64,000 bases of DNA from Progne subis subis (Eukaryota; Chordata; Aves; Passeriformes; Hirundinidae), in assembly GCA_022316685.1 (NCBI GenBank), contig JAKJHU010000005.1:13060707-13124706 (forward strand). The letters are read 5' to 3'. Positions 24,715-36,705 of the stretch are shown here, one piece after another (position 1 is the stretch's first letter; the number at the start of each line of letters is the position of its first letter). The notes under the pieces were generated by a model, which was not told the origin of the DNA, searched no databases, and saw only the letters and a list, made by a program, of their open reading frames with translations. The position numbers were made by a program, and so were the translations under genes.

Positions 24715-27700
24715 TTCATGCACCTCCAGCCTTATTCCTCCATCTCTCTGTGGAACATTATTTCATGCAACCTTAGGTCTCTGTATTATAAGTAAAATGT
24801 ACTCTGATTGCTCCGTGAGGATTCTCTCCTGCATCACAGCCATTTATTCTAGCATAACATTCTTTACTGTTTTGCACAGATGCAGCATAAATATGCCCTC
24901 AGAAGAGAACCATTACAGCTCAGGCCCTTGATCTCAGATCCTCATTATGCAGTCCACCCTCTAATTCACTTGAGGACTTCCTTGATGTTAATTTGCATAA
25001 TACTTCATTTTGTTAGCTGAATACACAGTGTATTTCCTATCATGAAAATAGGCATATACATGAAGCAAGATTTTCTGTGGAAAGAACCTTATTTAAATAA
25101 CAATATGAACTTGCAAACCGAAGGCTAAGTTAAAATTAGATCTGTTTCTCTGTGGAAGCAAGTATTTTGCTGATTAGAGTATACAAAAATCTCACTTTTG
25201 TTAGAATTTGTATAAGTAATATGATGACAAAATTTTAAGCGTCCGACACTTAAACACACACTCCAGACTTTTGATAATCATCCTTAACATCAAAATATGT
25301 TTTTTCAAGGATCCTAAAATATTGCTCTTTGATAAAGGAACAAATATTTGTTCCAAAGTTAGAAGCCATAATGAATGGTGTTTAATTGATGGAGTAAAAC
25401 CAGCCTGCTTCTTATAGACCTGAAAGGTTTCTTCCATAACATAGTCCTTCATAAAATATGACAAAACCTTCACAGCCTGCCTCCCAAGTCAAAAGCTGTA
25501 GATAAGATATGGACCTCTTATCTTTGTTAATCTAATTGTTAAACTATTACATTAAGAAATAACCTAATTTTTTTATCACCAGAGCTTTCAGAATGACCCA
25601 AAATGTATGACACTGTTGGACTGCATGACCATACTGTATTTACAGTGGTCACATTGCCAGTATGATGGCTGATAGATTTTTTATACTTTCAGTATTAAAA
25701 TGAAAACACATATTTTACTCACATTGGAAAAAAAAAATCAAGATATATTTGAATCTTTTGTAAGGGACATAATGAAAGCTAATGTTTTATTATATATTTT
25801 ATATGCCCTAACACAGCTTAGTTTATAGAAAACATGCTATAATTTTTTTCCTAAAATGGGTCCCCTTCCCTGTGGCTGTTGGCAACTGACTGGTAATAAT
25901 TTTACACTGATATTACATAAAATCAGCTGCTATCGTAAGCAATAGTTCAGCATACTAAGTGCTTATTTGAACTTATTTGAAGTTTTGTTTTCTCAGTACA
26001 TTAATTTTACATAGCAATGTGTGGTGTATTCTGGTAGGCACTGACAAACTTGCCCACCTTTGCGAGTTGGGACTGAGGAGCTGCCACCCTCCATCTGTGA
26101 GCTTCTCACTCCTTCTTGACATACTTCTTAAGAAAAGTCTCCATCCGTGTTCAGTTGTAACATGGACACATTTTTCAATATGAAGATGTAATCATTTAGA
26201 CGTGGACTACCTATTTCACTGAAAAACCCCATCTTATAAACACCAAATAGCCATATTTCCATGTCAGGCTTTCTTTGCTCACAGTGGATTAAGAAACTAA
26301 GAGGTCTGAGATATATCAACACTTTGCTTTGGATTAAATATTGTTACAGGAAATAATAAACTCAGTTTTCTCTCAACTTGTCATTTTCTCTTTTGTCCTA
26401 TTTTTTTCCCTACCTCATTCACTCAGCAGCCCTTGTACTCTTGTCTCTTTCCGCTGTGAATTACGTCAGACAGCATGCTAGTGTTCACTGAGACGCTGGG
26501 CAGAGGTCTCTGAGGGAATGCTGCTCCCACCTCCAACTGAGAAAAGCAGAAGAAGCTCTGCGTTGCAACGCTGCTGTACCCCAAGACAGATGAACAGATG
26601 AACAGATGATGTGAATGATTTTGCAGGCCTCTCTCCTACTAACTTGTGGGTCAGATGGGAAGTGGCTTTTTCTTTGTTTTGTTCTGCAATACAGCACAGT
26701 GACTCTGTAGGCAGCAATCATTCTCTTTGGAAAGATTTTAAGCAGTGCAGCCAGAAGCTTGTCATCTATCTTTAATACTTACAAGGATGTGACATTAATC
26801 AATTTCCAGTAAACCTCTGTTTCATATCTGAGCATGCAGGTTTTATTCTTCCTGGTAGTTGTTGTAATTGCCCTGCTAAATGCAGCAAATCTGTACCTCT
26901 GGGAGCAGTAACACTCCAACACTCTTTCCACAGATCTGAAATCAGTCAGTGGTTGAACATACTAATATCAGATGGCCAGAATACTAATTTTCTCAGTGTT
27001 TTTAGCCTGCCTTCTTAAGGAAATCAGGTATATGTGAAAACATTGTTTCACTGGCATCAGCCCCCCCTCTTTCCCTAGTAGCTTCTAAATACTTTTTTGG
27101 GCATATTCAGCTATACTCGACAATGCCTAGATAACTCAAAGCTATTTCATTCCTTTGACTTTTGTGAAAGTAGATGGCCGTAACTCAATTTAATCTCTTC
27201 TATCTGACTTCCTAGCTGCAAAGAAAGAGTGGTCCTAAAGCCAGACTAACTCATACAAGACAACCAGTTCAATCTGCACCACAGCAAATTTTGCTGATGC
27301 CCTTCTGGCAGATCATGTATGGACAGAAAATTCAGGAGGCTGTGGGTGGTTTGAGAGAGCCGTGGCTAGAAGGGGAAAAGTTTCAGTGAAGGCTACAGCT
27401 GAAAAAGTTTAGGACACAGATAAAATTGAATGTGCTTGTGAAAAAACAAGGCTAGAGCTTGAACAGGTAGAGAAATTCCAGGAACGCTGTAGTGACTTAA
27501 GGCTAATACACTTACGCCAGTGGAAGACATGCAACAAATCAGTATATTGGAGCAAGAAAACAAGGACCAGAGGAGGCATCTACATCCCTAGGTTAATTGC
27601 TTTATTGGTTCTGCAGCTCAGAGAAATATGAATACCTGCTTTTGTTTACTGCACTGTAAAAGATTTGAAACAACTCCAAGAAGGTACTTTGCAAAATCCA

Positions 27701-29099
27701 GTACAAGTGATTTTTATCTTCAGTTATGGAAATTTGTGTCACTTTTAATAGATCAGAATGTTTCCTAAGCTGAAAAATCAAATGTCTTTTCTTTTGTTCT
27801 TGTGTCATTCTGGAATGGAAGATTTTCTGTGTTCTGTCAGAAAAAACAACAAATTTAGCTCCTAGAGCTATCTGAGCATATCACTCCTAAATTAATCTGC
27901 ACACATTGCTTTCCTTCACTTCTGTTGGGGTATTTACCTTTCAGACTGAAAATAAAACTCAGTGTGTTCTGACCAGGGAAATGATCATTCTAACACACCT
28001 GTGTTAAAAATTCTCTGGTCATTTGAAAACACAAGTGACATATTAAATCAAAATGTCAAGCTATTTTTTTCCTTTTACTACTTCTTATGTTCCTTTTAAT
28101 TTCTCTAGTTTCTGCAGTTTTATTTAGGAGAGGGGTTTACTTAATTTTTCATTACTGTCATAAACTTGATTGAGGACTATGGAGAGTTAATCAGACACTC
28201 AAAATGGTAACTTAGGAAACTTTACAGCTGACTGTATTTTGTCATTGAAATTCCTCTTTTGAACTGCATAGTTATGAAATGTTGCTTTTGATTTAAAAAT
28301 TGAAACAATATCCATTAGTCTGGGGTTTTCTTCAGTAACAAACAGCACACAGTAAAGAATTCATTCTTTTTAAAATGAAGTATTATCTGTTATTTGTTGA
28401 TCTTTAAAAAGAAAAATATACTAAACGAATATTTAGTGATTTTATTTACTGTATTTATCAATATTTATGCAAAAATATGACTTTTCTTCCTTAATTCAAA
28501 CTCTTCCCTAATTTCAACACAGGATTTTCAAAACATTTTTATTCTTCCAGAGGTATATCTTTTGATAGACTACATTAAGAAAATTCATCATAATTTTTAA
28601 ACAAATATCTATTTTAATTTTCTCTCTCAAACTTCGTTAAATCCAGAGATAATGTTAGTCTATCTTGGTCCTCTTGCAAGTGGAACAACATAAATGTGTC
28701 AGTTTAGGATACTGTCACACATGCTGCAAAGTTCATGGCTTATAAGGAGAGAAAAAAAGCAATTGCTTTTCACAAGCTTATCTTCCAAGTTGTTCTAAGT
28801 TGTCTCCCATTTTTCCGCTTGCAACCAATGGCTGCAATTTTATGACACAGTTTTATTCATGTTACTTCTATAAGAAAACTCTCTGTACTAGGAGCAATCA
28901 ATTTGAATTTGGCAGTAGAAAGTAGAAGAAATCCAAAATCTACCCTGCTCCTCTTCCCGGGTCGTGCAAAGAGAGAGTGCACCATCAAGGAACCATATTC
29001 CTGGAGTCCAAAAAGGAAAAAGGCATGAAAAAAGCCCCATACTCTTTATTCTTTAGGCTCAGTCTTAAGAAAGATGGGTATTTGTGCAAGTTGTTGTTA
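24715..29099. other. AT-rich unique DNA, no supported gene
   Basis: No repeat family or gene is recognised. A perfect three-copy tandem of ACAGATGA lies at 26586-26609. The frame at about 27370-27545 (plus) reads as a charged, helix-like stretch, including KTRLELEQVEKFQERCSDLR after one TAG stop. It may be a decayed coding relic or chance. Confidence 0.45.
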
Positions 29100-29790
29100 C
29101 TTTCTTGAATTTGCTTTCTAGCGGTTCCCTTTGTCCGTGTCAGTGTTGGAGGCCTAGCTGCTCTCTGTAGGGCAAGTGAGCCAGAGGCTGGGCCAGCAGA
29201 GATCTCACTCGTGGGCACTATCCTGAAGATGCCAAACACAAGGAGAAACGAAGGCTGTCCTTTGACAGCCCCAAGGAGACGACCAGCAAGGAGGTGAAAT
29301 GGAGTCTGTGCCAGCCAGGGTCTCCTGGTCTGGGAGTGATATCAGAGAAATGACAAGGGACAAGGGGCAGACCGCACTTGTGCAAGGGCTACCTCCATGG
29401 GACCCCTCACCTGGGGTGTGAGGCCAAGGCCCATCCAGCAGGCAGGGCCAGAGGCAGGGCTAGAGACCCAGCAGCTTTCAGCTGGGCTGAAATCTTGAAA
29501 TTTGCTGATGAGTCTGTCTCATTAGCAAGGCCCTTAATTAAAAGCATTAATTATGGTGTTTTCTCCCTGAGGGACATTCTCAGTAACCAGCTGTCAGCTG
29601 GTTTTGTGCTGCTGATCACCACCCAGGAGACCAGCTAACTTACCACTCACTTCCCAATATCCATGTCTTCAGCCCGTATTTTACCAATCTGGATATTGGA
29701 AGACAGTGGACTAGGCCTGGAAAAAGTCACAGTGAACAGCTTTCCATGCCATCTCCACCAACACAACCCTGGCAGTACAGAGGGCAATCT
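29100..29790. other. GC-richer block of unknown nature
   Basis: The first part (29140-29480) is clearly richer in G+C than the rest of the window, with CCAG/CAGG-rich wording and several CpGs. I recognise no LTR, CR1 or exon. An open frame of 86 codons at 29378-29638 has no domain. The second part (29500-29640) contains the homeodomain/E-box motifs annotated separately. Confidence 0.4.
29525..29610. promoter_or_regulatory. Candidate enhancer core: AT-hook/homeodomain sites plus double E-box palindrome
   Basis: CCCTTAATTAAAAGCATTAA continues into TTATGG, giving two closely spaced TTAATTA/ATTAATTA cores. Fifty bases on is a perfect odd palindrome, AACCAGCTGTCAGCTGGTT (29585-29603), made of two CAGCTG E-boxes one base apart. 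Such spacing is bound by bHLH factors in known enhancers. Function is inferred from motif content only. Confidence 0.3.
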
Positions 29791-31947
29791 CTTTATGACA
29801 GAAACTGCCACAAGATTGCAAAACAGCTCAATTATTTATTTGGTCTGACCAGCATTTCACTAGGACCCTGGATCAGGGCTTTGGCTAAGCAAACACTTGT
29901 CTTGTGTTATCTCTACTGTAAACTTCTTTTTCTTGTAACATAGAGGTGTTTTTCCTTCACACCAGCCACCTGCCTTACAGAAAATGGTTGTATTATACAC
30001 TTAAGATGCCGCACAAACAATATCAAGGTTGCCTTCTCCAGGTTATTCAGGTCATCAGCTTACAATTATTGTCAGTAATTTGCTGAGGTTATTGTCTTGA
30101 AAATTCTCTCTAAGAACTGGTTATGACATTCACTGACTTCTTGTTGTCTAAAATGCAGAAAAACAATGTTATGACTTCATTTTTTTATATATATATTTCA
30201 CTACATCTCCAAATATTAATTTAATTTAATTTATTCTTCCCTGGTTGATTAACTTTGGGATATGATATGATTTCTACTTCCTCTATTCATAACCATGAAA
30301 ATAGTATCACGAAAAAGAGAACACTGAAGAAGGAGCACTTTACTTGCATGAGTTCTCACATGAAAATGTCAGAGCACAGTTTTGCGCAGGAAACCTTCTG
30401 TCTCAGCTTTTGCAAATCAAGTGATAACACTGATATTCATAAAACAGTCATGCCACAAATAATGTACTCATGACAGAGTTCCAGGTTTGCACATTTCTAA
30501 TTCAAATAACCACATTATAATACTACAAGCTTATTAAGTGGTTCAAACAAGTTCTGCAACCATTTAAAATTTTTTATGTTTGTGTCTCATATGAACCAGT
30601 TTCAGTTGATTTCCTTTTTCTTCCCTTGCTTTTCCATCCCTTCCTGTCCTCCAGATGGTTGATTTTGTCTATCTGCTAGGAGATCCTTGTGATGTGTGCA
30701 TAAAATGCAGTTTTGTGTCCTAAGGAAGTATAAAGGGTGGAACAGCCATGAGAGCTACCTATTGGGATCATCCAAAGAACTAGCATGAAGTTTTGAACCA
30801 GAAAAAGCATCTTTTATCAATTACATTTTGATGTCCCTGCAGCAATATGAAGCACAGGGAATCTCAAAATACTCAAAACTGCAGAAATAGAGTGAAGAAA
30901 GCAATTTTGCGAATTTAATTGCCTAGACGAAGATAAAGAACTTTGCATTTTGAAAGAAAGAAATGCTTTAAATATTTTTATTGTCTTACTTTTTTATTTT
31001 CTGATTCTTACTCATGTGGGTAAAGGTTAACTTTTTGTTTTAAATAAATAGCTAAATGAAAGCCAAACATTTTGACCAAAGGTCAAGAAGGCCATCTAGT
31101 CAGATGTCTATACAGCTTAGCTTCAGTTTCAAGTATTTTGGCCTGGAGGCCAAAATATGAGTCTAATTAAGAAATTCTGTTTGGCAATAGTTTCTTTCAT
31201 AGTTAGATTGGAAAATAAATTAAATTTATTACCATTGCTATTTTCTCATTTAATTCAGAAGTGCCTCAATTACTATTCTAAGCTCATCTCCAATCACTTT
31301 TCAAGCACTTGCTGAACAATTAATATTGATCCTTTTTGGTGATCATTTAGATATTCTACATACTACTAAAATCCAAATCTGATTTTAATAGTACTTCCAT
31401 GAAGCTGACAAAGAGTTAACATGAAATAAGATTAAATTAGTGTTATTTGCTTTTTAATAGTCAGTAAAATGTAAATCTGAATCTAAGATTGTTCCAGCTT
31501 TCTTTCAGTAATATATATTTGTATTCATATAATAAACCTTGTTTAAATATCAGGTTCTAGCCACAGTTTTAAAGACTACTGAGCTAAAAACTCACAAGAA
31601 AGTAAATTATAAGCTTAGGGAGCTGGGGATTTTGGTGCCATTTTAGCAGTCCCAGAGACTGAAAGTAGGTGGGCTGAGTATGATTTCAATGTTCTCTGAT
31701 TATGCAGGAATGATTTGCTGCAATATTTAATACTGCAGATACTTTTCCTTTCTCTTTAGTAACACTAAAGCACCCCTAATGTGCTTTAAAGAGTTTCTAA
31801 ATTCACCTTCAGCTAACAAAAACTCATTCTTTCTGTTACATCTTATTAAAACTTACACTGGACTCCCTGCTGTATCTAATTCTAGGAGTTAATCAAAAAA
31901 TAAGGGAAAATTGTAACATTTTTAAGTTAATTTTTAAATTTAAAACA
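29791..31947. other. AT-rich unique DNA, no supported gene
   Basis: No gene is recognised. It holds an 11-bp hairpin at 31134-31157 (listed separately) and an ATATATAT/AATTTAATTTAATTTA stretch near 30186-30232. Confidence 0.45.
31134..31157. repeat. Perfect inverted repeat (hairpin), 11-bp arms
   Basis: TATTTTGGCCT (31134-31144) and AGGCCAAAATA (31147-31157) are exact reverse complements separated by GG. No T-run follows that would suggest a terminator, and none is expected in this genome type. It could be the centre of a decayed palindromic DNA transposon. Confidence 0.85.
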
Positions 31948-31971
31948 CCCCCCCCCCCCCAAAAAAAAAAA
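31948..31971. repeat. Adjacent C and A homopolymers
   Basis: A run of 13 C is followed directly by a run of 11 A. This is a simple repeat, likely unstable and error-prone in sequencing. Confidence 0.95.
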
Positions 31972-34516
31972 GGTACTTTAAAATATCCAAAACATCTAAA
32001 ATAAGTCATTTTTATTCAAAAGGCATTTTCACAAAGGGACGTCTCACATACATAAGGAAATTTGCCAACTTAAATAGCTCCAAAACAGGATTCAACAAGC
32101 AGATTGCGTTCACTGTTAATAGCCTGAGCCCAATTTTTTAAAATCAGCTTATCCTATTTGATTGTATAGGGTAATACGCTTCCATTAAAGTGCTATTTGC
32201 ACTCTTATGCTATTTTCGTGAATGTATTTTATCTTGTATTTATTGCTTTTTTATAAAATAGTATAGTTAACTAATTAGTAATCCTTGCCAGTGTTATTGT
32301 GACTCATAACAACAATGTGAATCAGCAGCTCAGACTGTTTCTCTAAAGGGCATCCACCCAGTCCTAAGGCCGACACCCCTGGTTGTACAAATAAGTAAAA
32401 CTAGAGTTGGATTAACCTTGGACTATTTCCCACAAATTGTTATTTTCCCCTCATCTTTCCTTTCTTTGCAGCTAGGAGAAATCTGTATCAAAATGTCACC
32501 TATGGAAAACTGTCACGATGAAGCCATGAGCTGGTTTTCCAAATAGTTCCTACATTTGGTTATTTGACAACTGTCATGCTAAGTAAAAGTTACAGCCCTT
32601 TTAATAAACATTTTTTTTTTTTTTTAACAGAGGGATATTCTAGATATTTCAGAAGAATAATCAGCCCACATATATTAAGTTTCATCATGTTATTTATTAT
32701 TAGTGAGATATAGATTTGAGCCCTAAAGCATGTTTTAATATTTCTTCCAGAATATATTTTTAGCAATAACATTTATAACTCTGGAATTTTTGCTCTCTCT
32801 GTAAATGCGCAATTTCTTTTTTCTTCTCACTATTATTTTTTTCCTTCAGTGCTTCCTTGGGCAATAAGTCATGCAGACCAGTTACTGGTATCTTGAGAAC
32901 ATATACACTTTTATTAGTTTTGAACATGCTACCTGTTAATTTCATGGTGTAATTCTCTGGTGGTGTTTTTTGTTACAGTTCAGGAAAAACAGTAATCCCC
33001 AAGAGAAACTCTTTATAGCATACTGTATCTTATAGTTTTACACAAGTATTTTAAGCTAATTAATATAGTCCTCAAGTACTACTTAAATTAAATTTGTTTG
33101 AACATTTTCCTCTCCTTTTCATTTTACTGAACTGACTTGGAGACAAAAGTTACAGAATAACTGGTAGGTTATTTTGTACAGACATGTTGCTGCAAGATTC
33201 TCTCCTGCTAGAAAGATAAAAATCAGAGATTCTTTTAATTAAAAAAATCCTGAATCAATGGATCTCTAGTTAAACACTACGCTTGATCTGGACCATTATA
33301 AGAGTAAACAAAGAATTTTTATTTCACTAAGTTTCAAAGAAATTGGGATAGGCTGCTTGTCAAAGTTGCCCATTACTAATTTGCAGCAACATGATTGTAG
33401 GCAACCCCTGCTACTACGCACTTTTTCTTGACTTTGTTTTCACTACCAGAGTCCTACATGACCTTGCCAAATAGAGCACTTAGAGATTAGATCATTTTAT
33501 GAACTAAAGATCCTTTTGTTCACTGTTCTGGCTGGCTGATGAGTTGTTTATCCTATTTTTTATGACATTTAAAAATACACCTGTAGTACAATCCATGTCC
33601 CTAAAGGAGCATTTTAAGAAGTTTGTGGGTAGGAAGTACCATATGTGCAAACCACTGCAGTGAGTTCAGAAGATTCTTATTGAAGATTCAGTTGGGTCTT
33701 TTGAACCGAAAAAAATATTTGTGGGGTTTGTTCTGAAACTTACTAAATTGCTTTCATTATATTTCTGCAGCTAAAACAGATGTCTTTTGATATTGTGCTA
33801 TTCATCTTTTATTAATTATCTACTTAGACATATGAAGAGACCATTTGAAAACTAGAACCATTAGCAAGCTGAACCCTTTTGTATTGGATATACTCAAAAT
33901 TTTCCTCTTAACTAAAATGTCCCTCATTAAAGGAAAATATTTAGGTATTGAGACAATATCCGCTGTATTCATAAGCCTATAGTTGAACTTAATAACTAAC
34001 TTATTTTTCTAATGGAAATCTATGTGTGTGTTTCTTGCATATATTGATGTTGCCAACTTGTCTTTCATAGAGAAATAAATTGACTGCTCTAACAAGCAGC
34101 AAAATGTCTATTATATATATAACATTCTATATATAGAGAGCAAAATAGATGTCAGCCTGGGGTTTTTTTACCTTAGGTGGGTTCTTACACATTGGATTAG
34201 ATATACATCATTAAATCATCTCTACAACAGGCAGACTTTTAAAAATATTTTGGGAGCCTTGCAATGCAATTTAACAGGCCCAATAAGCATTTGAATTCAT
34301 GGTGTTTTTACATCATTGAAACTGCTGAAGATCATAAATTATACTTCTAAAATGCCCATGTACTTACTGGGGGGAAAGGAATAATGGAAAGAGAGAAAAC
34401 CATCTCTACTATGGCTCCACTCCCAGGAAAAGAATATCATATTGCTGAAAATTGTCTCTGAAGAACAAAAATTAGAAAAAACCCCACCGCTCTTCAAAAG
34501 AAGAGTAGTGTCCATC
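31972..34516. other. AT-rich unique DNA, no supported gene
   Basis: Only a T homopolymer (32611-32627) and alternating AT near 34112-34140 stand out. No coding frame shows a domain. Confidence 0.5.
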
Positions 34517-35080
34517 CATCCTGGGTTTGGCTGTTAAACTGGGGTTAAATTTCTTCATAGCAGCTTATGAGATGCTATGTTTTGGATTTGTGACCAAACC
34601 TGTGTTGATAACATAGGGCTGTTTTAGCTGTTGCTGAGCAGTGCTTGCACAGTGCCAAAGTCTTTTCTGTTTCTCGCTGTGTTCCATCAGTGAGTAGGCT
34701 GTGGTGCACACGATTTGGGAGGGAGCACAGTTGGGAGAGCTGACCCCAGCTGACCCAGCGAATATCCCATATCACATGACACTGTGCTCAGGACAGAAGC
34801 AGCGGGAAGGAGGCAGAAAGAGAGGTGGAATTTCAAAGTTATGCCACCTGTCTTTCCAAGTCACCATGACCTATGGGGTGCTGCTTTCCTGGATGTGGCT
34901 GAACACCAGCCTGCCAGTGGGAAATGGAATAAACTCCTTGTTTTCCTTTGCTTTCGTGTGGGGCATTTGCTTTATCTGCTAAACTGCCTTTATCTCAACT
35001 GACAGATTTCCTCACTTTTACCCTTCTGGTTCTCTCCCAGGTCCCACTGTGAAGCTGGGTGGGACTGAACTGGCTCAACA
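34517..35080 (+). mobile_element. Old solo LTR, avian ERVL type, degraded
   Basis: The order of landmarks follows the widespread bird ERVL LTR. The start is CCTGGGTTTGGCTG with GGTTAAATTTCTTC. Then come TGCTATGTTTTGGATTTGTG, GTTGATAACATAGG, GTTTTAGCTGTTGCTGAGCA, GTGCTTGCACAGTGCCAAAG, GGGAGAGCTGACCCCAGCTG, GAATATCCCATATCACATGA, and late TTATCTCAACTGACAG with GGTTCTCTCCCAGGTCCCAC. Sense is plus. The TATA region expected after the CATGACACTGTGCTCAG block is not intact, and an AATAAA occurs at 34927-34934. The exact ends are uncertain by about 20 bases and no target duplication could be identified. It is clearly more diverged than the two other LTRs. Confidence 0.82.
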
Positions 35081-36684
35081 CAGCACTCTCGGGAACAGCA
35101 CCTTAGACATGCTGTAATATATATTCAGTACAGAAAGTATTCTGTCAGTAATTGCTTTTTAGATTGTCCTTTCTGATTCTTTAACTACAGGTCCCTGCTC
35201 CCTAAAAACAAACAACTTTCTTTGCCTGACTTTCTTTTCCTTCTTCAGAGATAATCCTTCAAATATATTTTGATATGGAAGAAGAGGTGTAAAGCTGGTG
35301 AAATAGGTGATACCTTTAAAGGTGATACCTTTAAATCATGTGGGCCTGCACAAGTAAACAATATGTGTATGAGAGAAGATTGGAGTTTGCATATTATTTT
35401 TGCAAATAAGAGAGATTTAAGTTGGTGGGTTGATTCATATGTTTTTAAACATAGAAATTTACTTTTAGTTAAATAGACCCCTCTTATTTCTTCCTCCTTG
35501 CTTACTAAGCCATTGTCCAACCCCACTGATTATCATAAAAAAACATCTGAGTCAACGACAAGCTTTAACAAAAAACTGGGAGACAAAACCCACTAAATTC
35601 AGATTTTTGTGGCCTCTAGGTCTCAGAGTACTTTTATAGTGTTTTTTGATTTTTTTTTTCCAAACACCACAACTTGCACAAAAAACCCCAACAAACAGAC
35701 AAAAACAAACAAACAAACAAAACCCACAGAACTTTCAAAAGTTGGGTTTCCAAGTAAGAACAAAATAAATATTTTGTATGAATGTAAGTAAATAAATAAG
35801 TATGCCCATGCAGAGTTAGATCAAAGGTCCACCTTTCTCTGACAGAGGATATTAAGAACTTCGTAAATTTTAGGACCAGGGTCACCTGCAGTGATCAATC
35901 CCCAGACTGTCTCCTTTTGTAAAGAGTCTTGCATTTCAGGTGATGCTTTTTCATTTCATAGTCTTGATAGGTTTATTCCATTAATTTGGACAGTTGCATA
36001 TTTAACCTATGTAAGATTTTAACCTCAAAGCATCCCATGGGAAAGACTTTGACCTGTTACTTGCACAGTGTGTAAAAAATTCTCCCTTCCTCACTATTTG
36101 TCATTCCTGGGTTTGTCTGGCAAATTTGTGATAATTGGAAATGTAACACATGTGCAGAAGCTGAGGGCAACTGCAAACAAGGCTGGTGAATAACATGAAG
36201 TAGTGCTGCAATTTCCTGTGACAGGTGATACCAGATTAGATTATTAAATGGGAGAGTTGCTCAGATCTTGACCATATGAAGAGGAAGGAAAAGAGCCCTT
36301 GTGCCTCCAATGGCTGAAGTTACTGCAGAAAATCTTCTGGCTCACCAGAAAGATCAGATGAGCTTGTGGTGAGGGCGTTGCAGAGGACACAGAGTGAGAA
36401 AACTGACAAGGAGAGAGACCAAAAGCACTTCAGATACCTCACATGTCACTGAAGCTACCACAAACCAGCAATAATGCACAAAGGTCTGTTGATAAATTGA
36501 TACTTCTTGTTGTAAGGACAAAATATAAGAACAGTACAATTGAAGTTCCTTATAACTTAGGGAGACAGGCCCGCAGAAGTGAAAGACTGAAGCTATTAAA
36601 CATATTGACCAAGGGTCCAGAGGAAACAAGATAGTAGGAGTTGGACATGGAATAAAATTAAGACATAAAGACAAACATAGGGGG
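35081..36684. other. AT-rich unique DNA, no supported gene
   Basis: It contains a perfect 15-bp tandem duplication AGGTGATACCTTTAA (35305-35334) and an A/C-only CAAA tract at 35700-35728. The minus frame at 36354-36737 (127 codons) is inflated by the poly(A) tract, which reads as polyphenylalanine. Confidence 0.45.
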
Positions 36685-36705
36685 AAAAAAAAAAAAAAAA
36701 AAAAA
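36685..36705 (+). repeat. Poly(A) tract, 21 bases
   Basis: An A run preceded by GGGG, with no recognisable retroposon upstream. Confidence 0.9.

Noticed and set aside
34575..35002. Frames of 66, 93 and 72 codons on both strands
   Set aside because: They fall inside the old ERVL-type LTR and are not coding.
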